Positions 37,801-47,361 of a stretch of DNA of 64,000 nt are shown here, piece by piece; positions within the stretch are counted from its first letter, which is position 1; each line of letters starts with the position of its first letter. The stretch lies in NCBI RefSeq assembly GCF_900537175.1, contig NZ_LS999835.1, positions 186,001 through 250,000 of the forward strand, read 5' to 3'. The stretch comes from Lentilitoribacter sp. Alg239-R112 (GTDB lineage Bacteria > Pseudomonadota > Alphaproteobacteria > Rhizobiales > Rhizobiaceae). The notes beneath the pieces are model-generated. The model was not told the DNA's origin and made no database searches. It was given only the letters and a program-made list of their open reading frames with translations. Position numbers and translations under genes: made by a program.

Positions 37801-38985
37801 TTAACGCCCCACAAACTGCGAACGTTTATTATAGTAGTTCGCTGCTGCTGATGTGATCATCGACAAGATTTGGTAAACGAGGAATGTCATTCCAATGATA
37901 ACCAGAGCCTGCCCTGTTTGGTTAAGTGAGATGCCCGCCCAAATCGCAAATAATTCTTCAAATGCCACGGCAACGGCCAGAGACGAGTTCTTCGTTAAGT
38001 TAAGATATTGTGAAATTGTTGGAGGGATGATGATCCGCATGGCTTGTGGAATCACAACAAGATTTAAAACGTGATTTCGCTTGAGGCCCAGTGCCGACGA
38101 TGCTTCGGTTTGCCCTTTTGGAACAGCCTGAATGCCTGCTCGTACATTTTCTGCGATGAAGGCTGCCGTATAAGTAGACAGTGCGAACCATAGCGAGAAC
38201 AGCGGAAGCGGATATTCAACACCGCCTTTAAGATTAAAACGGCCAAGTTCTGGAAGTTCTAAACTTAGCGGGAAGCCGGAAACGATTACACCCAAAAATG
38301 CCATCACAATGATAGCTGCAAGGCTCGCCGTGAAAACCGGGAAAGTTTGTCCCGTTTCGTTTTGGCGTTTTTTGGCCCAGTTTCGTAAGTAGAATGCGCC
38401 GACAATCGCCGCAATTATGAAACCTGCGACAATCATTGTTCCGGTAGGATTATCTGAAACTACCTTTGGTAGATAAAGCCCGCGTTTGTTGATGAAGATA
38501 GAATCTGCAATTGAAATCGAATCTTTTGGTACGGGGAAGAACGGAAGGAAAATCGCGAAATTCCAAAATAGAATTTGCAGTAGTAAAGGAATATTGCGCA
38601 AAGTTTCAATATAGACCAGTGCAAACCGCGAGATGATCCAGTTTGGTGATAACCGCATAATGCCAACTGTAAAGCCAAGCAGTGTGGCGGCGATAATTCC
38701 TAAGATACTGACGAAAATTGTATTTTGAACTCCTATCCAAAATACCCGCCAATAGGTGCTTTCACCCAACTTGAACTCAAGAAAAGCAGAAAACCCTACT
38801 TTAAATGGTGCGACTTGATCGAGAAATCCAAAACCGGTCTGAATGCCAGCTCTGTTTAAATTCTCGATTGTATTACTGTAGATCCAATACAAAAATCCCG
38901 CTAGCAATGTAGCAATCAGCAATTGCGAGAAGACGGCAATTACTTTCGGATTTCTATGAAATGGAACGTGATCTGTAGGACTCAC
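37801..38985 (-). CDS. aapQ: General L-amino acid ABC transporter permease
   Basis: A 394-residue permease with about eight membrane segments. It has the AapQ-type long region between segments (DQVAPFKVGFSAFLEF, then WRVFWIGVQNTIFVSILGI), LVYIETLRNIPLLLQ, and the coupling loop AGIQAVPKGQTEASSALGLKRNHVLNLVVIPQ. The start is a GTG with GGGGGA upstream. It is separated from aapJ by 85 nt that contain a terminator-like hairpin. Confidence 0.92.
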   Translation of the reverse strand: MSPTDHVPFHRNPKVIAVFSQLLIATLLAGFLYWIYSNTIENLNRAGIQTGFGFLDQVAPFKVGFSAFLEFKLGESTYWRVFWIGVQNTIFVSILGIIAATLLGFTVGIMRLSPNWIISRFALVYIETLRNIPLLLQILFWNFAIFLPFFPVPKDSISIADSIFINKRGLYLPKVVSDNPTGTMIVAGFIIAAIVGAFYLRNWAKKRQNETGQTFPVFTASLAAIIVMAFLGVIVSGFPLSLELPELGRFNLKGGVEYPLPLFSLWFALSTYTAAFIAENVRAGIQAVPKGQTEASSALGLKRNHVLNLVVIPQAMRIIIPPTISQYLNLTKNSSLAVAVAFEELFAIWAGISLNQTGQALVIIGMTFLVYQILSMITSAAANYYNKRSQFVGR

Positions 38986-39025
38986 GATTACATTCCCCCA
39001 AAATATTATTATTTTTATATTTATG

Positions 39026-39056
39026 AAAAAGGCTCGGAACGTGGGTTCCGAGCCTT
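39026..39056 (-). terminator. Terminator-like hairpin after aapJ
   Basis: Perfect 12-bp stem AAGGCTCGGAAC / GTTCCGAGCCTT with a 4-nt loop. On the minus strand a run of five T follows. It lies inside the operon between aapJ and aapQ, so partial termination would favour the binding protein over the permease. Confidence 0.85.
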
Positions 39057-39070
39057 AATATTATCCCAAT

Positions 39071-40090
39071 TTAGCGGATAGGTGGTGAATAAAGAAGACC
39101 ACCGCGTGTCCAAAGGTCATTCACGCTTCCCTCACGTGCGATGCCTAGTGGAGCAACTGTGCGGTCATAAACTTCACCATAGTTACCAACTTGCTTGATG
39201 ATGTTGTAAGCCCAGTCGGCTTCAAGACCCAAGTGAGCCCCCATTGTATCCTCTGTACCAAGGAAGCGCTTAATGCCCGGGTTGTCAGATGAAGCTTTCA
39301 TTTCATCAACATTTGCAGACGTAAGACCAAGCTCTTCACCATTGATCAAAGCATGCATTGACCAAAGAACAATTTTATTCCACTGATCATCACCTTGACG
39401 AACGACAGGACCCAAAGGTTCTTTAGAAATTGTTTCTGGCAAAATTGTTGAACCGGCAGGATCAGCTAACTCAGAACGAATAGCTGCAAGCTGTGATTTA
39501 TCTGATGTTAGGGCATCACATGCACCACCTTCATAACCCTCGCGAGTTTGAACAGACGTTTCATAACCAACTGGATCAAATGTGATACCGTTTGAACGGA
39601 AATAGTCCGCCATATTCAACTCTGTTGTTGTACCGGCTTGTACACAAATCTTTGCTCCATCAAGCTCAAGAGCGCTTGAAAGGCCTAGATCATTTTTGAC
39701 CATGAAACCTTGGCCATCAATATAGTTGTAATATGTGAAATCAACACCAAGTGATGCGTCACGTGTCAACGTGTGTGTTGAGTTGCGTGAAAGTACATCG
39801 ATTTCACTTGATGTAAGCGCCGCCCAACGCTCTTTTGCATTTAGCGGGCGGAATTCAACCTTGGATGCATCTCCCAATACAGCCGCTGCAACTGCACGAC
39901 ATACGTCGGCATCAATTCCTTGCATTAAACCAGCATCATCTGGCGCAGAAAAACCAGGCAAGCCACCACTTACACCGCAAATGAGCGAGCCGCGTTGTTT
40001 GACCTGATCTAAAGTTCCGTCTGCGTGTGCAACTCCCAAACTGGCACCAAGCATAAGCCCGGCAGTCAAAACTTTTGTTACATTTTTCAT
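39071..40090 (-). CDS. aapJ: General L-amino acid-binding periplasmic protein
   Basis: A 339-residue family 3 solute-binding protein with a signal peptide of about 23 residues ending AHA. The mature start GTLDQVKQRGSLICGVSGGLPGFSAPDD and the later GIDADVCRAVAAAVLGD are characteristic of AapJ, as is the C-terminal YNIIKQVGNYGEVYDR. AGGGA precedes the ATG. The leader region upstream is AT-rich and holds an imperfect hairpin. Confidence 0.94.
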   Translation of the reverse strand: MKNVTKVLTAGLMLGASLGVAHADGTLDQVKQRGSLICGVSGGLPGFSAPDDAGLMQGIDADVCRAVAAAVLGDASKVEFRPLNAKERWAALTSSEIDVLSRNSTHTLTRDASLGVDFTYYNYIDGQGFMVKNDLGLSSALELDGAKICVQAGTTTELNMADYFRSNGITFDPVGYETSVQTREGYEGGACDALTSDKSQLAAIRSELADPAGSTILPETISKEPLGPVVRQGDDQWNKIVLWSMHALINGEELGLTSANVDEMKASSDNPGIKRFLGTEDTMGAHLGLEADWAYNIIKQVGNYGEVYDRTVAPLGIAREGSVNDLWTRGGLLYSPPIR

Positions 40091-40469
40091 TATATTTTCC
40101 CTTAGAATTATTATTAATTTATATTAAAATTGAGGGTCTAAAAAACCTCACCCACCAATTTTTTAGAAGTGAGCTTTTACAGTAAAAATTAAAAACTATT
40201 ACTTGTAAAGCAAAAGATCTAGTATATTGAGAAATGAGAGTCTAATGCTGAAAATTGGACCGCAATGCGTATTTTGCATAGGAAAATTTCAAATTTTTAC
40301 GTTTTTTATGGATTTTATACAAAAATGAGGAAAAAATATGCTCCTTTTGCTCATTTTTCCGATTTCAGTATAAAAAATAATACTTCGATTACAAAAACAA
40401 TACTATGATTATTAAGTATAGACGAGCATCATTTATTAAGACTGTGTTCAACTAAATGCTTGAACTCAC
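40091..40469. other. AT-rich intergenic region between livM and aapJ
   Basis: This 379-bp stretch has no convincing gene. It must hold the aapJ promoter on the minus strand. An imperfect hairpin (AAAATTG-GGGT arms, 40126-40162) lies in the aapJ leader. AAAAATGAG (40321-40329) and CTCATTTTT (40350-40358) are inverted copies that could end the liv transcript. No clear operator or sigma-54 promoter was recognised. Confidence 0.5.
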
Positions 40470-41789
40470 TCAGGCTTTTCGTTCTGGAATTAATCCTCGC
40501 GGTGTGAATCGAAGAACGAGCAGAAGAATAACACCCATAGTCATAAGACGCATATGGGCAGCACTCTTTAGAAGGTGCTCGCGCAGTGGGCTATCATCTG
40601 CCATGCCAGATGTAATCGTATCCATTAACCAGAGGCCCAACGGCTCTGCTTCAACCCAGAAGAACCAGATAACAAAACCACCCAGGATAGCACCCCAGTT
40701 ATTTCCGGAGCCTCCGACGATCACCATTACCCAGATGAGGAATGTGAAACGCAATGGTTGATAGGAACCAGGGGTAAACTGACCGTCCAATGTGGTGAGC
40801 ATAGCGCCCGCAATCCCAATGACAGCGGATCCCAATATGAACACCTGTAAATGGCGGCCTTTAACATTTTTCCCCATAGCTTCTGCGGCAGTTTCATTGT
40901 CTCGAATTGCACGCATCATTCGGCCCCACGGTGAGCGAAGCGCTTTTTCAGCCAGATAAAGAAGTGCGAGTAGAACGACCGCAAATAAACCGGCGTAACA
41001 TAGCTTTACAACTACAGATGAGAGGTCAATTATCGACATCCCCCAATCTGAAGCCAATTGCTGATAATAAGCTGATTGTTGTATATCAACTTCATAAGGA
41101 ACAGGGCGCGGAAGACCCGTAACATTTTTTACGCCTCGAGTTAGCCAATCTTCATTTTTCAAAAATGCAATGATGATTTCAGAAATGCCTAAGGTGGCTA
41201 TGGCCAAATAATCCGATCGTAATCCGAGTGAAATTTTTCCAACAACCCACGCAGCAGCAGCGGCAAATAACCCGCCAACAAGCCATGACAGCATAATGGG
41301 TAAGCCTAAACCTCCCAAATTACCTGTTGCAGCGGAATCAACTGCTTCGATGGCGACAGAAGCTGGGTCATAAAAACTACGAGATACAAAATAACCAATG
41401 ACGGCAACTATAAAGATAGCAATACCCCGAAGAGGGCGTTTAAGCTTGAAATATATAAATGTGATCAACGCTATTGCGACAACATATGTGAGTAGCATCA
41501 ATAAGATTCCAGAGCCGCCCGCTTCCCATGCGGCAGGCACAGGTTGTGATGATACAAGCACGGCGGCAACGCCGCCAAGAGCTGCAAACCCCATAACGCC
41601 GACATTTAAAAGTCCAGCATATCCCCATTGAATATTAACCCCCAACGCCATGATCGATGAGATGAGGCAGAGGTTAAGAATAGTAAGTGCTAACGGCCAG
41701 CTTTGAGCTTGGCCAACGACGATAAATAAAACCGCCATAATGGCGAACATGGAGACGTTTCTTGTTGCGCCTTTTAAATTACTCATCAT
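40470..41789 (-). CDS. livM: Branched-chain amino acid ABC permease LivM
   Basis: A 439-residue integral membrane protein with about ten segments. It shows the LivM pattern ALGVNIQWGYAGLLNVGVMGFAALGG, LGLRSDYLAIATLGISEIII, RAIRDNETAAEAMGKNVKGRHLQVFILGS and WVMVIVGGSGNNWGAILGG. It is the last gene of the liv operon and overlaps livH by 4 nt. Confidence 0.92.
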   Translation of the reverse strand: MMSNLKGATRNVSMFAIMAVLFIVVGQAQSWPLALTILNLCLISSIMALGVNIQWGYAGLLNVGVMGFAALGGVAAVLVSSQPVPAAWEAGGSGILLMLLTYVVAIALITFIYFKLKRPLRGIAIFIVAVIGYFVSRSFYDPASVAIEAVDSAATGNLGGLGLPIMLSWLVGGLFAAAAAWVVGKISLGLRSDYLAIATLGISEIIIAFLKNEDWLTRGVKNVTGLPRPVPYEVDIQQSAYYQQLASDWGMSIIDLSSVVVKLCYAGLFAVVLLALLYLAEKALRSPWGRMMRAIRDNETAAEAMGKNVKGRHLQVFILGSAVIGIAGAMLTTLDGQFTPGSYQPLRFTFLIWVMVIVGGSGNNWGAILGGFVIWFFWVEAEPLGLWLMDTITSGMADDSPLREHLLKSAAHMRLMTMGVILLLVLRFTPRGLIPERKA

Positions 41790-42799
41790 ATCGATTGCCC
41801 CCTGAATATACCTGTTGGTCGGACCAGGAGGACAACGACTAGAATTGCGAATGAAACGGCGAATTTATAATCCGTGGATAGAAGTTGTACGAGGCCTTCA
41901 GGTGCCCATCCTTCCGGAAGATTGTAAGTCAAAAACTTTCGGTAAGCGAATGTCACAGAAATTTCCGAAAAGGCAATAATAAAACCGCCGGCTATGGCAC
42001 CAATTGGACTTCCAAGACCACCAACAATAGCGGCTGCAAAGATTGGCAGGAGCAGTTGTAAATATGTGAAAGGTTTGAAACTTTTGTCCAAGCCGTAAAG
42101 CGTGCCAGCAACGGTTGCTAATATAGCTGTTAGAATCCATACAATTTTTACAACATGATCTGGATTGATACCTGAAAGTAATGCCAGATCTCTGTTATCG
42201 GAATAGGCACGCATAGATTTTCCGGTTTTTGTCTTATTTAAGAACCAGAATAGGCCAGCCACGATCAAAATGGTGACAAGAATGGTTATTCCTTGCGTTG
42301 TCTTAAACGCTAATCCTTCATTCAGCCCAGTAAGTTCCTTAAATTCTCGCGCTTTGACAATGAAGCGTGTTCCGTCTGTGAATATTTGATCCCCAGGACC
42401 GATAACAAATCGGATGAGACCATTATAGAAGAACATCACACCAAGCGATGCAATGAGAAAAATTACAGGAACTGAACGCTGCTGGCGGTAAAATTTATAA
42501 ACAAGCTTATCGGTTGTGAGGCATAAAATGATCGCACCTGCTATGCCAAATGGCAGTGCCAATAATGCAGTAGGTAATACGCCAAAAGATACACCGGCGG
42601 ATTTCATCGCCGCCGTTACCAGAATGGTAAGCATTGTCCCAAATGCCATGGTTTCACCATGAGCGAAATTTGAAAACCGGAGAATGCCGTAAATGAGTGT
42701 AACACCAAGTGCGCCCAAAGCGAGTTGGGACCCATATACCAACCCGGGAATAATGAGAAAGTTGGCGAGCAGGACAAGGCTGTTTAGAAAATCCATCAT
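41786..42799 (-). CDS. livH: Branched-chain amino acid ABC permease LivH
   Basis: A 337-residue permease with about eight segments and LivH motifs ALGALGVTLIYGILRFSNFAHGETMAFG, MRAYSDNRDLALLSGINPD and IVGGLGSPIGAIAGG. The ATG at 42799 lies 4 nt after the livF stop codon, and the ribosome-binding GGGAGGA lies in the livF end. The longer frame from 42832 is rejected for this reason. Confidence 0.92.
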   Translation of the reverse strand: MMDFLNSLVLLANFLIIPGLVYGSQLALGALGVTLIYGILRFSNFAHGETMAFGTMLTILVTAAMKSAGVSFGVLPTALLALPFGIAGAIILCLTTDKLVYKFYRQQRSVPVIFLIASLGVMFFYNGLIRFVIGPGDQIFTDGTRFIVKAREFKELTGLNEGLAFKTTQGITILVTILIVAGLFWFLNKTKTGKSMRAYSDNRDLALLSGINPDHVVKIVWILTAILATVAGTLYGLDKSFKPFTYLQLLLPIFAAAIVGGLGSPIGAIAGGFIIAFSEISVTFAYRKFLTYNLPEGWAPEGLVQLLSTDYKFAVSFAILVVVLLVRPTGIFRGQSI

Positions 42800-42803
42800 G
42801 GCG

Positions 42804-43508
42804 CTATCCTCCCAAGAAAGCGCGACGAACATCAGGATTGTTCATCAATGCTTCGCCTGTATCTGTGTATCTATTTTCGCCTTGTACTAGAACATAGCCC
42901 TTATCAGCAATATTCAAAGCTTGTTTGGCATTTTGTTCCACCATCAAAATTGCAATTCCGGTTTTAGCGATCTCAATAATCCGATCGAACAACTCATCCA
43001 TAACAATAGGCGATACGCCAGCGGTTGGTTCATCAAGCATAAGTACTTTTGGTTTGGTCATCAGTGAACGCCCTACAGCAACCTGTTGACGTTGTCCGCC
43101 GGATAATTCACCCGCTGCTTGCTTTCGTTTCGCGTGCAAAATAGGAAACAATTCAAAGACTTGTTCCATGGTTTCGTTGATATCATCATTGCGGATAAAT
43201 GCACCCATCTCCAAATTTTCTTCAACAGACATCGAGGTGAATACGTTGCTGGTTTGGGGAACGAACCCCATGCCGATCTTGACCCGATCTTGCGGTGAAA
43301 GTTTTGTGATATCCTCACCATCCATGAAGACGCCGCCTTTACGGAGAGAGAGCATGCCAAAAACGGCTTTCATTGCTGTGGATTTTCCTGCGCCGTTAGG
43401 TCCAACGATAACTGCGATTTCACCCTTTTCCACACCGATGGTGCAGTCGTGCAAAATATCTGCGCTGCCATATCCGCCGGTCATATTTTTGCCAATCAGA
43501 AAACTCAT
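42804..43508 (-). CDS. livF: Branched-chain amino acid ABC ATPase LivF
   Basis: A 234-residue ATPase with Walker A GPNGAGKST, Q-loop PQTSNVFTSMSVEENL, signature ELSGGQRQQVAVGRSL and Walker B VLMLDEPTAGVSP. Its length and the LLSLRKGGVFMDGEDITKL-type region fit LivF. It overlaps livG by 4 nt and provides the livH ribosome-binding site. Confidence 0.92.
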   Translation of the reverse strand: MSFLIGKNMTGGYGSADILHDCTIGVEKGEIAVIVGPNGAGKSTAMKAVFGMLSLRKGGVFMDGEDITKLSPQDRVKIGMGFVPQTSNVFTSMSVEENLEMGAFIRNDDINETMEQVFELFPILHAKRKQAAGELSGGQRQQVAVGRSLMTKPKVLMLDEPTAGVSPIVMDELFDRIIEIAKTGIAILMVEQNAKQALNIADKGYVLVQGENRYTDTGEALMNNPDVRRAFLGG

Positions 43509-44320
43509 TTTACGGTTTCCTTTTTTGATTGAACGGGCTTTGATTGATTTGGTGTTTTGTTTTTTAGTCCAGTACCGAGATAAGCCTCAATAACTTCCTC
43601 GTTGTTTTTAACTTCTTCGGCAGTGCCCTGTGCGAGCACGCGTCCCTCTGCCATGCAGATAACAGGATCGCAGAGCCTAGATATGAACTCCATGTCGTGC
43701 TCGATCATGCAAAATGTATAACCTTGCTCTTTGTTAAGCCGCAAAATTGCATCACCAATTGTGTTGAGCAACGTCCTGTTTACCCCGGCACCGACTTCAT
43801 CAAGGAAGACGATTTTTGCATCGACCATCATCGTGCGTCCAAGTTCTAGGAGCTTCTTTTGTCCACCAGACAAGTTGCCGGCAAGTTCATCGGCAACATG
43901 TGAGATTTCCAAAAACTCAATAACGTCATTTGCTTTCTGACGAACTATTTCCTCTTGTTCGCGAACTTTGGAAGGTCTGATCCATGTGTTGATCAGGTTT
44001 TCGCCTAACTGTCTATCAGGCACCATCATCAAATTTTCACGAACTGTGAGGGAAGAGAATTCATGTGCGATTTGAAAGGTACGCAAAAGACCTTTGGCAA
44101 ATAATTCATGCGGTGTTAATCCGCTGATATCTTCACCATCTAAAAACACTTGTCCGGATGTGGGTTTGTAATGCCCAGCAATAATATTAAACAGCGTTGT
44201 TTTTCCAGCGCCATTTGGGCCAATAAGTCCAGTGATTGAACCGGTTTTAATTTCAAGTGATGCCCCATCGACGGCACGAAGCCCTCCGAAATGCTTGTGC
44301 AAATCGTTCACAACAATCAT
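43505..44320 (-). CDS. livG: Branched-chain amino acid ABC ATPase LivG
   Basis: A 271-residue ATPase with Walker [10 protein letters not shown], the LivG-type [20 protein letters not shown], signature [16 protein letters not shown] and Walker [13 protein letters not shown]. The Walker B is followed by EVGAG rather than the usual EPAAG. The C-terminus ends in a Lys/Gln-rich tail. It lies after the binding protein gene, separated by a terminator. Confidence 0.92.
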   Translation of the reverse strand: MIVVNDLHKHFGGLRAVDGASLEIKTGSITGLIGPNGAGKTTLFNIIAGHYKPTSGQVFLDGEDISGLTPHELFAKGLLRTFQIAHEFSSLTVRENLMMVPDRQLGENLINTWIRPSKVREQEEIVRQKANDVIEFLEISHVADELAGNLSGGQKKLLELGRTMMVDAKIVFLDEVGAGVNRTLLNTIGDAILRLNKEQGYTFCMIEHDMEFISRLCDPVICMAEGRVLAQGTAEEVKNNEEVIEAYLGTGLKNKTPNQSKPVQSKKETVK

Positions 44321-44344
44321 ATGTATGACCTAATCATCTGATTG

Positions 44345-44376
44345 AAAAAAGCAGCCCAACCGAGAGGCAGGGCTGC
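44345..44376 (-). terminator. Terminator between the Liv binding protein and livG
   Basis: GCAGCCC / GGGCTGC stem (44351-44357 and 44370-44376) with a 12-nt loop, followed on the minus strand by six T residues. It lies inside the operon and would limit read-through into livGFHM. Confidence 0.85.
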
Positions 44377-44391
44377 AATTATCTTTTAAAA

Positions 44392-45585
44392 CTAGCGGAA
44401 ATTTGTGACGGTTACTTTTTCGTCATCAATGAGAATTTGTTGGTAAGTACCAGCAGATTCTCCAGCACCTATCAATTCGACAGCACTTGCGCCGACATAA
44501 TCAACGTCACCACCAGCAGCTAGAATTTCTAGTGCCTTGCCGAGTTCGCCAGGAAGAATTTTTTCGCCTGGAGCATTTGCTACATCCATGATCTTACCTT
44601 TAACATCGGCAGATTTTGAAGAGTTTGCAGCTTGCATTGCTAGCATTAGAAGCGCAGCAGCATCATATGATTCTGCTGAATATGCATCTGATTTAATGCC
44701 AGCTTTGTCAGCCATTGCATTAAATATTTCATTACCCTTGCTTTCAGAGCCTGGTTTCGTTCCAAATGAGCCGTTAAGGTCCGCGCCGATTGCAGCAGGA
44801 AGTGAATCGCCTATCATACCATCGGGTAAAGCAAACATGTCGAAAGCACCTGAATCAAGTGCACCTTGGATAACGCCCTTACCACCTTGGTCAAGATAAC
44901 CAGCAACGACCAGAGCATCACCACCAGCTTGCGCTAACGCTGCAACTTCAGCTGAGTAGTCGCCTTTACCATCTTCATGAGCTGCAGAGATAGTAACTTT
45001 ACCACCTATTGCTTCGAAGCTTGATTGAATGGCATCAGCAAGACCTTTACCATAATCGTTGTTTGTATATGTCAACGCAGCAGATTTTATGCCTTTTTCC
45101 ATCATGATTTCGGCAAGAACTTCGCCTTGACGTGCATCAGATGGAGCTGTGCGGAAGAAAAGCCCATCATCTTCTGCTGTTGTTAAAGCTGGAGAGGTTG
45201 CTGATGGTGAAATCATCACGATACCATTTGCACGTGCAACATTTTGCAACACTGCGCCAGTAACACCAGAACAGTCAGCACCCATGATGACTGACACTTT
45301 ATCAGATGTAACCAAACGTTCTGCCGCTGCAGTAGCTGCAGCTGAATCGATACATGTCGCATCAGCGCGAACAGATTCAACTTGTTTGCCGCCAAGAAGC
45401 TTTCCGCTTTCATTGACTTCTTTCATAGCAAGTTCAGCACTGCCGCCCATGCCAGGTGTTAGAGATTCAATTGGACCAGTAAAGCTAAGAAGTACACCAA
45501 TTTTAATAGGACCGTGGTCATCTGCTAGAACTGGTGATGTTAGAAGAGCTGCCGCTGCAGCCGTTGCAAGAAGTAGTTTTTTCAT
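44392..45585 (-). CDS. Branched-chain amino acid-binding protein (LivJ/LivK family)
   Basis: A 397-residue periplasmic-binding protein type 1 with a signal peptide of about 21 residues ending VLA. The mature protein begins DDHGPIKIGVLLSFTGPIESLTPGM and shows VIMGADCSGVTGAVLQNVARANGIVMISPSATSP. Besides Leu/Ile/Val, such proteins can bind amides or other amino acids. It is the first gene of the liv operon. Confidence 0.92.
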   Translation of the reverse strand: MKKLLLATAAAAALLTSPVLADDHGPIKIGVLLSFTGPIESLTPGMGGSAELAMKEVNESGKLLGGKQVESVRADATCIDSAAATAAAERLVTSDKVSVIMGADCSGVTGAVLQNVARANGIVMISPSATSPALTTAEDDGLFFRTAPSDARQGEVLAEIMMEKGIKSAALTYTNNDYGKGLADAIQSSFEAIGGKVTISAAHEDGKGDYSAEVAALAQAGGDALVVAGYLDQGGKGVIQGALDSGAFDMFALPDGMIGDSLPAAIGADLNGSFGTKPGSESKGNEIFNAMADKAGIKSDAYSAESYDAAALLMLAMQAANSSKSADVKGKIMDVANAPGEKILPGELGKALEILAAGGDVDYVGASAVELIGAGESAGTYQQILIDDEKVTVTNFR

Positions 45586-45616
45586 ATTTGTCTCCCGTAA
45601 AAAACTAATCGTGGAA

Positions 45617-45632
45617 ATACATATTTATGTAT
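45617..45632. promoter_or_regulatory. Palindrome upstream of the Liv binding protein gene
   Basis: ATACATA-TT-TATGTAT has perfect 7-bp arms and lies 32 nt before the ATG on the minus strand. It is a candidate operator or 5'-leader hairpin. No matching regulator is identified. Confidence 0.35.
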
Positions 45633-45803
45633 CGTGCAAGGTATTTATTGTTTTTGCCCTGCATTAATGAAGCACTCTAGTCACCTAAAGTGAGTTTTGC
45701 GAGTCTTTTTCACAACTCGTAAGCTCGTTTTTTTTAAATGGTTAAGTTGTGGACGAATCCATCTGATTTTGAACTATGAGGGGCTGCTAGAATTGGACAA
45801 GAA

Positions 45804-46043
45804 CTAGCAAAAAGCTTTGAAAGTTAGTGTCGTAAGTGTTCGTTCTACGCCTTCAATAGAACCAACATGATCATTCAAAAAAATACCTACATCGGCATTG
45901 TCAGGTGGATAAATCTTTGCCATCAAGTCCCATTCTCCGCTGGTGGAGAAAAGTTCTGAACAAATTTCCATTTCATAGAGTGCATCAGCAACTTTATATG
46001 TTGAGCCCGGTTTGCATCTAATTTGAACGAAAACAACGTTCAT
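45804..46043 (-). CDS. Stand-alone Lrp/AsnC ligand-binding (RAM) domain protein
   Basis: A 79-residue protein equal to the C-terminal effector domain of Lrp/AsnC regulators, without the DNA-binding part. It reads MNVVFVQIRCKPGSTYKVADAL, then SGEWDLMAKIYPPDN and GVERTLTTLTFKAF. GAAGGG supports the ATG at 46043; an upstream in-frame ATG exists at 46061. Such proteins bind amino acids and may modulate Lrp partners. It lies downstream of kynU on the same strand. Confidence 0.8.
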   Translation of the reverse strand: MNVVFVQIRCKPGSTYKVADALYEMEICSELFSTSGEWDLMAKIYPPDNADVGIFLNDHVGSIEGVERTLTTLTFKAFC

Positions 46044-46151
46044 CAACCCTTCAGTACCCATTATTTTTCCTTCCAGCGGTCGGTTTCCAAATATTGAACC
46101 GCCTTTTCTATTGATATTTGAGTTGCATTTAACACCGCCGGTCTTCTTGGC

Positions 46152-47330
46152 TCAAGTGACTGCTGCTCGTTTTTTAAACTTTGGTTGATCCCAGATCTTG
46201 TTGGTCATGATGTTTTCTAGAATGTTGGCAGCTCCCAACACATCGTCTGCATCATTATAAAGAGGAGCGAAACCGAACCGAATTATATTTGGTGCGCGAA
46301 AGTCACCTATGACACCCTCATTGATTAACGCTTGCATTACAGCGTATCCGTGTTCGAATGTAAAAGAGACTTGTGAACCTCGAGTTGAAGGATTGCGTGG
46401 GCTAGCAAGTTTTAACTGCAGGCAGCGTTCTTCCACTTCCTTGATGAACAACTCAGAAAGCTCAATGGATTTGGTTCGGATATCTTCAATGGATACGTCA
46501 TCCCAAATATCCAATGCTGCCTCAAGTACAGCTAGTTGAATTATCGGAGGCGTTCCCACGCGCATTCGTTCATTACCTTTTGCAGGCCGATAATCTCTAT
46601 CAAACGCAAATGGCGCTTCATGACCTAGCCAACCACTTAACGCTGGTTCGATCAGGTCTGCGATATCTGGCCGAGAATAGATGAAGGCGGGGGCACCTGG
46701 TCCGCCATTAAGGTACTTATAGGTGCAACCAACGGCAAACTCGGCGTTGCTTTGGGCCATATTTACAGGCACAGCGCCAGCCGAATGAGCTAAATCCCAG
46801 ATGACAACAGTACCGACATCATGTGCCGCTTGAGTGAGTTGGTTCATGTCATGCATTCGGCCTGTTCGATAATCTACTTGTGTAAGCATCAGGACGGCTA
46901 TTTCATCAGTGATGTTGCTTATGACATCTTCTGGTGCCACTACACGTAATTCGTGTCCTTTATCGAGGGTTTTAAGCAGGCCATCGGCCATGTAAAGGTC
47001 TGTTGGAAAATTACCGCTATCGGATAAAACAACTTTACGGTTGGCAGACATATTCAACGCCGCTGCAAGTGCTTGATAAACTTTGATAGAAAGTGTGTCA
47101 CCCAAAACTATACTGCCTTGAGCGCAACCTAGAAGTAAACCTAGTTTGTCGCCTAACTTTCTTGGTTGATCCATCCAACCGGCTTCGTTCCAGCCTTTTA
47201 TGAGCATCTCACCCCATTCATTATAGATGGTTTTACTTAACCGTTCAGAAGCAGTTTTTGGCAATGGACCAAGCGAATTGCCATCAAGATAGATTGTGTC
47301 CTCGGGGAGGTGGAATGCTTCTTTCTTCAA
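46152..47330 (-). CDS. kynU: Kynureninase
   Basis: A 392-residue PLP enzyme that cleaves kynurenine to anthranilate and alanine in tryptophan catabolism. Landmarks are YLDGNSLGPLPK near the N-terminus, VDYRTGRMHDM, WDLAHSAGAVPV, the PLP-lysine region CTYKYLNGGPGAPAF and RVGTPPIIQLAVLEAA. AGGAG at a 6-nt spacing favours the TTG at 47330; an in-frame TTG at 47351 has a poorer site. It is co-oriented with the formamidase-like gene 31 nt upstream. Tryptophan dioxygenase is not in the window. Confidence 0.93.
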   Translation of the reverse strand: MKKEAFHLPEDTIYLDGNSLGPLPKTASERLSKTIYNEWGEMLIKGWNEAGWMDQPRKLGDKLGLLLGCAQGSIVLGDTLSIKVYQALAAALNMSANRKVVLSDSGNFPTDLYMADGLLKTLDKGHELRVVAPEDVISNITDEIAVLMLTQVDYRTGRMHDMNQLTQAAHDVGTVVIWDLAHSAGAVPVNMAQSNAEFAVGCTYKYLNGGPGAPAFIYSRPDIADLIEPALSGWLGHEAPFAFDRDYRPAKGNERMRVGTPPIIQLAVLEAALDIWDDVSIEDIRTKSIELSELFIKEVEERCLQLKLASPRNPSTRGSQVSFTFEHGYAVMQALINEGVIGDFRAPNIIRFGFAPLYNDADDVLGAANILENIMTNKIWDQPKFKKRAAVT

Positions 47331-47361
47331 ATTATGCTCCTGTTTGAACAAGTCTACTTAT

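Noticed and set aside
44537..45667. Long plus-strand frames opposite the Liv binding protein
   Set aside because: They mirror the coding strand of a clear solute-binding protein and have no motif of their own.
45699..45735. Terminator-like stem followed by eight T residues upstream of the Liv binding protein gene
   Set aside because: The stem is only about 5 bp with a 10-nt loop, and no plus-strand gene ends nearby.
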